From the NCBI GenBank assembly GCA_015222115.1, contig JADFUO010000106.1, forward strand, positions 1 through 8,540: a stretch of 8,540 nt of DNA. Reading direction: 5' to 3'. This document shows, in pieces, positions 1-8,400 of the stretch. A program made the position numbers and the translations under genes. Below the pieces are notes generated by a model. It saw only the letters and a program-made list of their open reading frames with translations. It searched no databases and was not told the origin of the DNA. The DNA comes from Bacteroidota bacterium (GTDB lineage Bacteria > Bacteroidota > Bacteroidia > Bacteroidales > JADFUO01). Each line of letters begins with the position of its first letter. Position 1 is the first letter of the stretch.

Positions 1-483
1 AGATTTTCGTTATATGAAGACCTTACTGTTAATGAAAATATCAGGTTTTATGGAGGGATTTACGGATTATCAGCCAGAGAAATTAAAAATAAAACAAACT
101 TTTACCTGAAAAAATTAGACCTTGAAAATTCTAAAGATAATATTTTAAGCTCATTGCCTTTGGGATGGAAACAGAAACTGGCATTTTCAATAGCGGTTAT
201 GCACGAGCCGAAAATAGTTTTTTTAGATGAGCCAACCAGCGGTGTTGACCCTATAACCAGACGACAATTCTGGGATATGATTTATGAAGTGGCAAACAAC
301 GGAATAACTATTTTTATTACCACACATTATATGGACGAAGCAGAATATTGCCAGCGCATTTCCATTATGGTTGACGGAAAAATTAAAGCTTTGGATACAC
401 CAAAGGCTCTGAAAATGAAATATAATGCAACATCAATGGAAGAAGTGTTTTTGAAAATTGCCAGAATAAACGTTAAACGTTAA
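1..483 (+). CDS. ABC transporter ATP-binding protein, YbhF-like, 5'-truncated
   Basis: C-terminal 160 residues of an ABC ATPase that powers an ABC-2 type exporter at the inner membrane. The frame is open from base 1, so the N-terminus with the Walker A loop lies off the contig. Numbering from base 1: residues 1-20 look like the segment just after the Q-loop (RFSLYEDLTVNENI); the signature motif is the divergent LPLGWKQ (52-58) instead of LSGGQ; Walker B is IVFLDEPTSGVDP (72-84) with catalytic Glu77; D-loop follows; the H-loop His is in FITTHYMDEAEYC (His109). The LPLGWKQ signature and THYMDEAEYC stretch are, from memory, typical of the YbhF/CcmA-like exporter ATPases. Two permeases follow on the same strand, matching the ybhF-ybhS-ybhR order. 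A TTG at 154 is not a credible start because conserved sequence continues upstream. The last codons and the stop lie in the heptamer repeat array. Substrate cannot be read from sequence; drug or ion efflux is known for YbhFSR of E. coli. Confidence 0.93.
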   Translation, partial: RFSLYEDLTVNENIRFYGGIYGLSAREIKNKTNFYLKKLDLENSKDNILSSLPLGWKQKLAFSIAVMHEPKIVFLDEPTSGVDPITRRQFWDMIYEVANNGITIFITTHYMDEAEYCQRISIMVDGKIKALDTPKALKMKYNATSMEEVFLKIARINVKR

Positions 484-506
484 ATGTTATATGTTAATAG
501 TTATAA
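472..506 (+). repeat. heptamer repeat array, left arm (5 x GTTAWWN)
   Basis: Five consecutive 7-bp units each begin with GTTA, with the G at 472, 479, 486, 493 and 500, giving exact 7-base spacing. The last three bases of each unit vary. The array begins inside the final codons of the ATPase gene and includes its stop codon (481-483). It is mirrored by a second five-unit array on the opposite strand at 558-592. The function is unknown. Confidence 0.8.
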
Positions 507-557
507 ATTTACTTAGAATAGTCTGTGTATAAACTATTTAAATTTAGGTTACAACTA

Positions 558-592
558 AAATAACATATAACATATAACGTATAACCAATAAC
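558..592 (-). repeat. heptamer repeat array, right arm (inverted, 5 units)
   Basis: Five consecutive 7-bp units each end in TAAC on the plus strand, with the C at 564, 571, 578, 585 and 592, so the minus strand reads GTTA at the same 7-base period as the left array. Aligned end to end, the two 35-bp arms match at 25 of 35 positions, with an 11-bp perfect core: 486-496 pairs with 568-578. The 51 bp between the arms (507-557) is AT-rich and has no gene I can support. The arm ends 9 bp before the start codon of the first permease, so a folded transcript could affect its translation; this is inference. Confidence 0.8.
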
Positions 593-601
593 CCGCTATC
601 T

Positions 602-1708
602 ATGAACAGATTTTGGTCATTTGTTAAAAAAGAGTTTTTCCACATTTTTCGTGACACCAGAACCATGCTGATATTGTTTGGTATGCCAATAGCCCAGATT
701 TTAATTTTTGGTTACGTGGTTACTAATGAAATCAAAGATGTAAGGATAGGTATTTATGACCAATCAAAAGATGAGGTAACACGTGAAATCACAAATAAAA
801 TACTTTCTTCAGGATATTTTTTATTAGATAATAATTTGAACACAGATAAAAATATTGAAGAAATTTTTAAAGAAGGGAAAGTAAAAGAAGTAATAATTTT
901 TGAACCTGATTTTGCAAAAAAACTGATTTCAAACGGGTCGGCAGCAATACAACTGATTGCTGATGCTTCGGATGCAAATACTGCAAATTTAATAGTAAAT
1001 TATACTCAGGCAATTATCTTTGATTATATTAAAAAGAAAAATGCAGGTATTCAATATCCCTTACAAATAATTCCCGAAGTAAGAATGTTGTATAATGAAG
1101 AACTCAAAGGTGTGTATATGTTTGTTCCCGGAACTATGGCATTGATATTAATGTTGATTTCAGCAATGATGACATCAATTTCTATTGCAAGAGAAAAAGA
1201 ACTGGGCACAATGGAAGTTTTGCTTGTCTCACCATTACGGCCGGCACAGATTGTTCTTGGTAAAGTAACTCCTTATGTTGTATTATCATTTATAAATGCA
1301 GTAACAATTATTTTACTCGGATATTTTGTTTTTAACGTTCCTGTTAAAGGAAGTATTGTTTTGTTACTTGCAGAAAGTATGTTGTTTATTCTTTTGGCAT
1401 TGTCCATAGGTATTTTTATATCTACAGTAATTAAATCCCAGCAAATGGCTATGTTTATTTCAATGTTTGCATTAATGATGCCTACTATTCTTTTGTCGGG
1501 TTTTATTTTCCCGATAGAAAACATGCCTGAAATTTTACAATGGCTTTCTTATATTATTCCGCCCAGATGGTTTATTATTATAATTAAAAATATAATGCTG
1601 AAAGGCTCAGGTTTTCTTTATGTATGGAAGGAAACCTTGATTTTATCAGTAATGATAATATTTTTTATCGCATTAAGTATAAAGAAATTTAAAATACGCT
1701 TGGAATAA
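602..1708 (+). CDS. ABC-2 type permease, YbhS-like
   Basis: Inner-membrane permease subunit, 368 residues, of an ABC-2 (ABC2_membrane_3-like) exporter. There is an N-terminal elbow helix with KKEFFHIFRDTRT (9-21), then a first membrane helix at about 22-40. A large soluble domain at about 45-165 lies outside the cytoplasm in this family. Five more helices follow at about 172-196, 222-245, 251-275, 282-304 and 342-360. The cytoplasmic loop REKELGTMEVLLVSPLRPAQIVLGK (197-221) is the coupling segment characteristic of YbhS/YbhR/YhhJ-type permeases. Length agrees with E. coli YbhS (about 377 residues, from memory). It would pair with the second permease immediately downstream and with the ATPase upstream. 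The ATG at 602 fits the elbow helix; no Shine-Dalgarno motif is visible, which is normal in Bacteroidota. A 118-bp gap with heptamer repeats precedes it, unusually wide for an otherwise tight operon. Confidence 0.93.
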   Translation: MNRFWSFVKKEFFHIFRDTRTMLILFGMPIAQILIFGYVVTNEIKDVRIGIYDQSKDEVTREITNKILSSGYFLLDNNLNTDKNIEEIFKEGKVKEVIIFEPDFAKKLISNGSAAIQLIADASDANTANLIVNYTQAIIFDYIKKKNAGIQYPLQIIPEVRMLYNEELKGVYMFVPGTMALILMLISAMMTSISIAREKELGTMEVLLVSPLRPAQIVLGKVTPYVVLSFINAVTIILLGYFVFNVPVKGSIVLLLAESMLFILLALSIGIFISTVIKSQQMAMFISMFALMMPTILLSGFIFPIENMPEILQWLSYIIPPRWFIIIIKNIMLKGSGFLYVWKETLILSVMIIFFIALSIKKFKIRLE

Positions 1709-1709
1709 T

Positions 1710-2828
1710 ATGCGAACGATTTTATATATATTACAAAAAGAATTTATCCAGATTTTCAGGAATAAAGTAATGTTGCCGATTATCTTTATTCTTCCTATTG
1801 TCCAGTTGGTTGTGCTTGTATTTGCAGCAACAATGGAAATGAAGCATATTGATATGTTTATTGTTGATAAAGACCTCTCAACTACTTCAAGGCAACTGGT
1901 TAATAAATTTGAAGGTTCTCCTTTTTTCTTTATTAAAAAATGCTCATTTTCAATTAAGGAAGCTAAAAATGAATTATTAAAAGACAAAGCTGATATTATT
2001 CTAAATATACCCTCAGGTTTTGAGGAATCACTTATTAAAGAAAATAAATCAAAAATTCAGTTATTGATTAATGCAATCAATGGTACTGCTGCCGGATTAA
2101 TAAATTTTTATGCTACATCAGTTATTTCCGATTTTAATAAAAATTTGTTATCAGAGCAAATATACATTACACCCCATAAAATACCTGAAAATATTAACAT
2201 TATATATTCATACTGGTATAATCCCGAATTGAATTATAAAATTTATATGCTTCCTGGTATTTTAGTTATATTGGTAACTATTATCGGAATGTTCCTTTCT
2301 GCTCTTAATTTAGTTCGTGAAAAGGAAATGGGAACTATTGAGCAAATAAATGTTACACCTATTAAAAAATATCACTTTATTATCGGGAAACTATTACCTT
2401 TTTGGTTTATTGCATTATTTGAACTGGCATTCGGTTTAACAGTCGGTAAATTGTTGTTTAACATACCGATTGTCGGAAGTTTACCGCTTTTATTTGGATT
2501 CGCATCGGTTTATTTAGTTGTAGTACTTGGGATCGGTTTATTTATTTCAACTGTTTCAAATACACAGCAGCAGGTAATGTTTCTGTGTTTCTTTTTTATG
2601 ATCATTTTTATTTTAATGAGCGGCCTTTTTACACCTACCGAAAGTATGCCCGAATGGGCGCAGCAAGTAAATATTATAAATCCGTTTGCTTATTTTATGA
2701 AAGTAATCAGAATGATTCTTTTAAAAGGCTCTGGTTTTATTGATATAAAAAACGAATTTATTACACTTGGTATTTATGCCATAATAATTTTAAGTTTGGC
2801 TGTTTGGAGATATAGAAAGGTTGCCTGA
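1710..2828 (+). CDS. ABC-2 type permease, YbhR-like
   Basis: Second permease of the exporter, 372 residues and clearly homologous to its upstream neighbour. It has the elbow helix LQKEFIQIFRNKVM (8-21), helix 1 at about 22-40, and a soluble domain at about 45-175. The coupling loop is LVREKEMGTIEQINVTPIKK (201-220), followed by helices at about 223-248, 256-280, 286-308 and 349-366, with another at about 177-200. The SGLFTPTESMPEW and LLKGSGF motifs (304-316, 337-343) parallel SGFIFPIENMPE and MLKGSGF in the first permease, so the pair arose by duplication. The ATG lies one base after the preceding stop (TAATATG), a spacing that suggests translational coupling. The likely complex is one copy of each permease plus an ATPase dimer, probably with an HlyD-type periplasmic partner encoded off the contig (inference from the ybhGFSR layout). 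It is the last gene of the operon; a strong hairpin follows. Confidence 0.93.
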   Translation: MRTILYILQKEFIQIFRNKVMLPIIFILPIVQLVVLVFAATMEMKHIDMFIVDKDLSTTSRQLVNKFEGSPFFFIKKCSFSIKEAKNELLKDKADIILNIPSGFEESLIKENKSKIQLLINAINGTAAGLINFYATSVISDFNKNLLSEQIYITPHKIPENINIIYSYWYNPELNYKIYMLPGILVILVTIIGMFLSALNLVREKEMGTIEQINVTPIKKYHFIIGKLLPFWFIALFELAFGLTVGKLLFNIPIVGSLPLLFGFASVYLVVVLGIGLFISTVSNTQQQVMFLCFFFMIIFILMSGLFTPTESMPEWAQQVNIINPFAYFMKVIRMILLKGSGFIDIKNEFITLGIYAIIILSLAVWRYRKVA

Positions 2829-2833
2829 ATAAT

Positions 2834-2867
2834 ACTCATCCGATGACTTCGGAGTCATCGGATGAGT
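2834..2867. terminator. hairpin terminator between convergent genes
   Basis: Perfect inverted repeat: the arm ACTCATCCGATGACT (2834-2848) pairs over all 15 bases with 2853-2867, around the loop TCGG. It lies 5 bp after the permease stop and 30 bp after the stop of the convergent lipoprotein gene, so it can serve both strands. There is no immediate U-tract. On the plus strand a run of five T occurs at 2879-2883, 12 bases after the stem; on the minus strand the following bases are ATTATT. The position and stem strength make termination the best reading. Confidence 0.75.
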
Positions 2868-2897
2868 TATGGAAATTGTTTTTAACAAACTAATTCT

Positions 2898-4523
2898 TTA
2901 AAGTCCGAAAATTTCAGAACAAATTTCCGTTGGGAATTCAATGTCATATTGAACATACGTGCTATATTCAATGAGGAATTCATGTTCGTGCCATTCACCA
3001 TTAGCATAAACACCAATAATATAAGTTTCACCGAGTTCAACGCCACATATTTCACCATATCCATTAATTACTTCAAACCACCTGAAGCACCAATCATTCC
3101 ATTTTCTGACCCAATAGCTAAGAGTCGGACGGATTATAATTTCAGGATGGCTTGCACAAAACCCTGTAATTTCTACATCTACGGTTGTTCCCATTGATTC
3201 TGCATAAAAATAAACGTATAATTCGTCAGGAGCGCAAAGATTTTCGTAGTAATAAACATCCGTTTCTGTATAAACACCATAGCATTGGCTTGAATAGTAA
3301 GTATTAACTGGGAAATATGCAGGAGCATTCCAGAATATTACAGGTTCACCATGACAGGCATGAAACCATGATCTCATTAATAGTGTATTGTTGTATGGGT
3401 TACGGGCATCAGCTTGCCACCAGTAACAATCGCAATAATACTCTTCGCTTTCAAAATATATATGCAAACCTTCGTAGCACCACCATTCCCACCACCACCA
3501 GTCCCAGTTCCACCAGGTAAGGTGCCATAGTTCGCTTGTAACTTCATAGGTTCCTTTATTTGTTAAAACAATTGTATCAACAGTTTCATAAGCCCATTCT
3601 CCAGTTCCTTCATTGTAGCTCCAGAGTGGGATTGTATCACCATCAGCTATACCTGTCTGGGAGTCTGAATTATAAGTTTCTTCAGGCACTACGGCGGTTA
3701 ATTCCAGTGGATTAACTTCAACGATTGCAGCTTCATCCCCGTCTCCATCAAAAATATCAAGTGACACAAAACCTGCTGAGAAGAAAAATACATTTTGTTC
3801 AGAACCATCTGGCATAGTGGCATAAGCACTAAGACCGCCCGGAAATGATAATAAGGATTCATCTTCCATATTACTGAAATGTATAAGTGTAATTTCCAAT
3901 TGACCGACTAAAGGTTCTTCTTCTGCGTTTTTTAATATTGTTCCAGCGGGAATGAATAATCTTGCTTCACCTCCAGGAGTTGAAATATTAATATTGCCGG
4001 TAACTTTGCCCTCCGTGTCGGTTGTTCCACTATTATCAACAATTTTTGTTACGCCATTCGGGAGGTTGTTGAAATCAACCATATAAATTTCATACATAAA
4101 TTTTCCTTCGTTTATAATCGTTATATTCTTACTTGTGCTAATGTATCCGTTCAAATGCGCAACAACTGAAAATGTTACAGGATTCTCCTTTGTGGGAACA
4201 GCGTCAGGATCTAAAGCAAGACTAAGAAAACCCTTAACACTTGAATAACTGGATTTCTGTAAACCGATATTGTCAATCACATCATCAGCATTTGGGCCGG
4301 ATATAGTGACTTGAACATTTTTATTGTTTTCCCAACCAATTAATTCGCCGGTTTTTGCATCAATAAACTGTATGGAAAAGGTTGTTTTAATTGGATCAAA
4401 ATTTACAATAAGCTTAATTCCTTCTGTGGGATTTGTTGCTTTTTTACAAGATGGAGTAAATAAAACCAAGGCTATCAATAAGCCCATTGTTAATCTGATA
4501 AAAAATAATGTTTTTAATTTCAT
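2898..4523 (-). CDS. lipoprotein with Trp-rich tract and Cys/aromatic-rich C-terminal half
   Basis: 541 residues. A type II signal peptide (hydrophobic 5-22) ends in LFTPSC, with Cys26 the likely lipidated residue; KK follows, and I see no acidic surface-export signal. Residues 36-150 look like beta-sandwich sequence. Residues 185-215 contain ARLFIPAGTIL and LVGQLEITL, and 294-312 contain DGDTIPLWSYNEGTGEWAYE; these recall ZU5/FAM171-like modules in Bacteroidota surface proteins (from memory). Residues 333-348 hold 10 Trp in 16, including WWWW at 342-345. The remainder (349-541) is rich in Tyr and Trp and contains ten cysteines (349, 364, 366, 390, 414, 430, 456, 479, 493, 535), possibly disulfide-bonded. 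I do not recognise a function. The start at 4523 is fixed by the signal peptide. It lies 23 bp after the outer-membrane protein gene, probably in one operon, and faces the ABC operon convergently. Carbohydrate or hydrophobic ligand binding by the aromatic patch is speculation. Confidence 0.85.
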   Translation of the reverse strand: MKLKTLFFIRLTMGLLIALVLFTPSCKKATNPTEGIKLIVNFDPIKTTFSIQFIDAKTGELIGWENNKNVQVTISGPNADDVIDNIGLQKSSYSSVKGFLSLALDPDAVPTKENPVTFSVVAHLNGYISTSKNITIINEGKFMYEIYMVDFNNLPNGVTKIVDNSGTTDTEGKVTGNINISTPGGEARLFIPAGTILKNAEEEPLVGQLEITLIHFSNMEDESLLSFPGGLSAYATMPDGSEQNVFFFSAGFVSLDIFDGDGDEAAIVEVNPLELTAVVPEETYNSDSQTGIADGDTIPLWSYNEGTGEWAYETVDTIVLTNKGTYEVTSELWHLTWWNWDWWWWEWWCYEGLHIYFESEEYYCDCYWWQADARNPYNNTLLMRSWFHACHGEPVIFWNAPAYFPVNTYYSSQCYGVYTETDVYYYENLCAPDELYVYFYAESMGTTVDVEITGFCASHPEIIIRPTLSYWVRKWNDWCFRWFEVINGYGEICGVELGETYIIGVYANGEWHEHEFLIEYSTYVQYDIEFPTEICSEIFGL

Positions 4524-4546
4524 AATTTATTAGTTTTAAATTGTTA

Positions 4547-5254
4547 TTATAATATTTTAAAAGATAATTGAAAAGTTATAATAGGATATATGCTAAAATC
4601 ACTCATATTGTCATCAATTATTTTTTCTTGTTCTTTGGAAGCAGTTGGTGTTATCATGCCTGTTGCAGTCATATCAGTACTTGGTGAACCCCAATAAATG
4701 GCACCGATTTCAAAGTTGAATGAAACAACTTTGCTGTCGGAAATTGGTTTTCCAAAACCAATACCAAGGTAAGGGCAAATTTTATTTGGAGTTATTACAA
4801 TTTCAAGCTTACCTATTTCATCAGGAGGTATATGTAGTTTGCCGATAGTATATGATTTAGTCGGAGTTCCTTTGATTATTTCCTCTGAAAAATTGTAATA
4901 AACGCCGGCTGTCAAATGTATTTTATTTGCAAAGAACCAATCACCCAAAAGAGTAATAGCGCCTAATTTAATTTTTGCCTCTCCGTCAACTTCTAAATCT
5001 TCGTAAGTTTTATTATATTTAATATTGGTATAATTTCCTCCTGCCCTGATACTGAATGAACGGCTGAATGATTTAACTAATTCTAAACCGGCTCCAAATG
5101 AACCGAGTTTTACCCCGATCGCCCATCCCGGTGAAAATTCCGAAACGTTTGTAACTTCTACTTCACCTTCCTGAGAATAAAGCGAATAAGGTAAAGAAAT
5201 TAAGCTGATAAATAAACTTAATAAGATAATTTGAATTGTTTTTTTGTTTTTCAT
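4547..5254 (-). CDS. outer-membrane beta-barrel protein
   Basis: 235 residues. The N-terminal Sec signal peptide has KNKK, a hydrophobic core IQIILLSLFISLISL (7-21) and probable cleavage in SLYSQ (24-28). The mature chain is made of short amphipathic strands typical of a small 8-strand-type barrel: WAIGVKLGSFGAGLELVKSF (44-63), FSIRAGGNYTNIKY (67-80), HLTAGVYYNF (113-122), CPYLGIGFGKPI (160-171), VVSFNFEIGAIYWGSP (176-191) and a final strand IYPIITFQLSFKIL (222-235). A charged helix-like stretch before the last strand (KEQEKIIDDNMSDFS) recalls a proteobacterial barrel family that ends in a DDL-x-x-F-x-x-YPV-type motif (from memory), so a porin or OmpW/CarO-like fold is possible. The exact family and cargo are unknown. 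The start ATG at 5254 is set by the signal peptide. The gene is the probable head of an operon with the lipoprotein gene 23 bp downstream; a barrel plus lipoprotein pair could be an envelope complex, but this is inference. Confidence 0.82.
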   Translation of the reverse strand: MKNKKTIQIILLSLFISLISLPYSLYSQEGEVEVTNVSEFSPGWAIGVKLGSFGAGLELVKSFSRSFSIRAGGNYTNIKYNKTYEDLEVDGEAKIKLGAITLLGDWFFANKIHLTAGVYYNFSEEIIKGTPTKSYTIGKLHIPPDEIGKLEIVITPNKICPYLGIGFGKPISDSKVVSFNFEIGAIYWGSPSTDMTATGMITPTASKEQEKIIDDNMSDFSIYPIITFQLSFKIL

Positions 5255-5372
5255 AACTATAAAATTTTAGTTAATATTACATTATTACGAATATATAGTT
5301 TAATGTATGTGTTTTGAGCGTATACAGTATCATTCATATAGATAAAAAAACTCTTTCTGAAAAATAAACACA

Positions 5373-5391
5373 AGTAACACTTTGTAATACT
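5373..5391 (-). terminator. weak terminator-like hairpin after the peptidase gene
   Basis: On the minus strand, AGTATTAC and GTGTTACT flank a three-base AAA loop. They pair at seven of eight positions, one a G-U, with a T-T mismatch in the stem. T-rich sequence (TGTGTTTATTTT) follows. The element starts 9 bp after the stop of the peptidase gene. The stem is short and imperfect, so this is a tentative call. The rest of the 146-bp gap (5255-5400) is AT-rich and presumably holds the promoter of the next gene, but no clear Bacteroidota -33/-7 pair is visible. Confidence 0.35.
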
Positions 5392-5400
5392 ATCATAATA

Positions 5401-8400
5401 TTATTTTATGACAATCATTTTCTTTGTATCTGATAATTTTCCATTTATCAGTAATGAATAGTAGTAAATGCCTGCGGGTAAATCATTTGCATTAAGTTCA
5501 ACTTTATGCAACCCTTTTTCCTTAAAAGCTTCGTTTATTGCCTTTACTTCTATTCCAAGATGATTAAACACTTTTATGTGTACCGATCCCAATTCAAAAA
5601 GTTTGTAATAAATAGTTGTAGTATTTGAAAACGGATTGGGTATGTTTTGTGATAATTCTCCCGCTTTCAAGGTTTCAAGGCTGTTTTGCAATGCATGATT
5701 TTTCTTATCTACAGGCAATAGAGACAGTAGATAATCGCGTTTTTCACTGAATTCTTTCATTGATTTTGGTATGTGTTCAAGCATTTTTCCTGTATAACCG
5801 GCTTTATTTCCACTATTATTCATCAGAAAATAAGTATAACCCAAATCAATAATTGCAAATATGCTATCTTCAGTCCTTTCCGGATTTTGTATCACATCTT
5901 CGTACCAATATATTGCCGTTTGCCAGTTTTCAAGCTTTACATCACATTTATTTGCCATAAAATCTCCAAGTTTAGCTAATGATGAATCTGCCTGAATGCT
6001 ATCATTTGTTCTGTAGTATAGCATTAAGCTGTCATAATTATTCGTGACAAATTTCTCTAAAGCAAAAAGGTCTTTCATTGCTGCAAGTGAATAATAAGAT
6101 TCAGGATATTGGTTTATCAATAATTGAAAACTGTCCTTGGCCTGGGCATAAAACTCAGCTTCAAACAGGTCTTTTGCATTTTTATATATTGCTTCATCCG
6201 GATCTGGAATGGGCATACTCGGACACCATATAGGTAAATAACCATAACCATTCACAGGATATAGATCTTCTTCTGCGACAAAATTATCACCCCAACAATT
6301 ATAACGAACATCTCTATATATATCTCTACTCAAATCATGATAAACTAACGGATCAAGAGGGTTACCCAGATTATCTTCATCAATTATTTCATTATACCTG
6401 AAATACCATGGAAAACTTTGTTTTGAGGCATATACCTCGTAATCCGTATTATCGATTATTTGCTGGGTTCCGGCAATAGGATCACCACATAAAGCTATAT
6501 TGCTGTTATCAAACAACCTAACCCCATAATTGTTGTTGTGGATATAATTACCGCCAATTGATGCCGTTGAGTTGTAAATATAAAGTCCTGTTATGCAGTT
6601 GTTATATATTTCATTCTCGCAAATATTTTGGTTTCCCGAGATTCCGTTTCCTGCATTAATTATTTGTATCCCATTATAAAATCCATTAATATTGTTGTTA
6701 GTAATAAAAAACTTATCGTACCACCATAAATCGATAGCGGCTCCTATATGAGTATCACTAAAGAAATTACAATTGTTGACTGTCGCAGTAAATAGATCAT
6801 TAGTCGAAAAATTTATAAGATGAAGCCAGGTACGGTTGAATGTAGTGTAGGTAACTGTTACATTGCCGAGTTGTGAATGAACTAATTGACAATTATTAAA
6901 AGTTGAATTGGAAATATTAAGGCTGCTACAAAAGCTAATCAATTGGCATTTTTCAAAAGTAGTGTTGTTAAAAACTGCCTGCATCTCATTGTTTAACAAA
7001 TTTAAATCCCATATCCCGCCGGAGGATGTGAAAGTAACATTTTGGCCAATTTCTAACATACCGTACACGATAAGCTGATTGTTGTAATCTATTCCGGTTA
7101 TTGTCAAATTATCTTCCAATATCATGGAAGCATCAGACCAAACTTTGATTTGGGCATTTTCATTGCCCGTATAAAGACCTGTGCCGTTTTCAAATGTGAG
7201 ATTTACAGTTGGATCAATTTTCAGATTGCCGCCTATGAGATAATTTCTGCTTTCAACAGTTTGTGTGGCTTCAACATGTCCTGCAATACCACATAAAGAA
7301 AGCAAGTCTTCATTAAATGAAATATCTGTAAATTCCTGTGGATCTTCAGGATCCAATCCTGTTAAATAAGGATTGTAATAATATCCGTCATCGCTCCACG
7401 TATCAAGGCTATTGGAGTAAAAAAAAGCTTCTTCCATTTGTACATAACCATCTCCATTAATATCAGGGTCAAAATCTCCTGGATGGTCTTCCAAGCCTGT
7501 TATTGTTGTAAATGGAAAAGACCCAACTTCATAAGATTCCTCCCAGGGTAATTCGTCATCAGGATAATATCCACGAGCTGCGGCAGTCCAATAATATACA
7601 AATTCATCATAGTTGCCACCTGTGATCCACATTTCCGCCCAAGACGATTCATCATCTGATGCAGTTTGTATAGACCTGTTTTTACAGCTTACATCGTACG
7701 TTGTGTAATCCGACAATTCAGTATAAAAACCTCCAATTTCACATGGTTCCATTACAACAATTATTTGAGCACAGTTTATGCCCACAAGGTATTCTGCCAG
7801 TTCAAAATCACCAAGATCATCACCGGGAAGATTAACATAGGAATGCCCACCACTCATGTAACCATGATCATCAATAAAAATAAAAAGCTGATCTTCGGGG
7901 CCTAACTCGGGTATCTCCGGCGAAGTGTTTTCGCCTGACATCTCCTGAAAAGTGTGGTGGATGGTTGTTTTATAGGCATCATAATCAATATCGTCTGATG
8001 GTTCTTCTGGTCCATCTAAATCATCACCAAAAGTGCTGTAACCATATACATAATGCACGAAAATATTATCTTTTGTATAGCCATACACATCGAGCAGAGT
8101 GCAATAAATAGCTGAAATATCATTCCAATAACGATTCAAATCGCAACCGTTTATAATTACAGCGTATAAATTAGGATTAGGGTCGAGTCCGTCAATAACT
8201 GCATCAGGATTGAGTGGTAAATCAACCGGTGTTGGCCTTGGCATCGCCGAAATAGTAGTATAAGCAGTTTCCCAATCAACCGGGAAAAAGTCTTCATTAA
8301 CAATTTGATATGCCCCAGTGGCTTCATCTACAAAAATATACCTGCAAGGGTGTGCCCAGTTTGCAAAAGGCCTGTCATCAACAAAATACACCCAGTTGGA

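Noticed and set aside
154..483. A short ORF starting with TTG as a complete 109-residue protein
   Set aside because: Conserved ABC ATPase sequence continues in frame to base 1, so this is an internal codon of a truncated gene.
539..546. Bacteroidota -7 promoter element TAAATTTA before the first permease
   Set aside because: It matches TAnnTTTG at all but one base, but no TTTG-like -33 element lies at the right distance, and such AT-rich matches are expected by chance here.
472..592. CRISPR-like array
   Set aside because: Units are 7 bp, tandem and without spacers, and the two groups are inverted; there are no cas genes.
2847..2852. cUUCGg tetraloop in the terminator hairpin
   Set aside because: The bases CTTCGG are present, but in the register of the 15-bp stem the loop is TCGG; closing a UUCG loop would break the stem pairing.
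2949..3197. Plus-strand ORFs inside the lipoprotein gene (also 3317-3520 and 4324-4533)
   Set aside because: They are shadows of the 541-residue minus-strand gene, with no signal, domain or start context of their own.
5288..5295. Promoter -7 element TATATTCG (minus strand) for the outer-membrane protein gene
   Set aside because: One mismatch to TAnnTTTG and no recognisable -33 element upstream; too weak to annotate.
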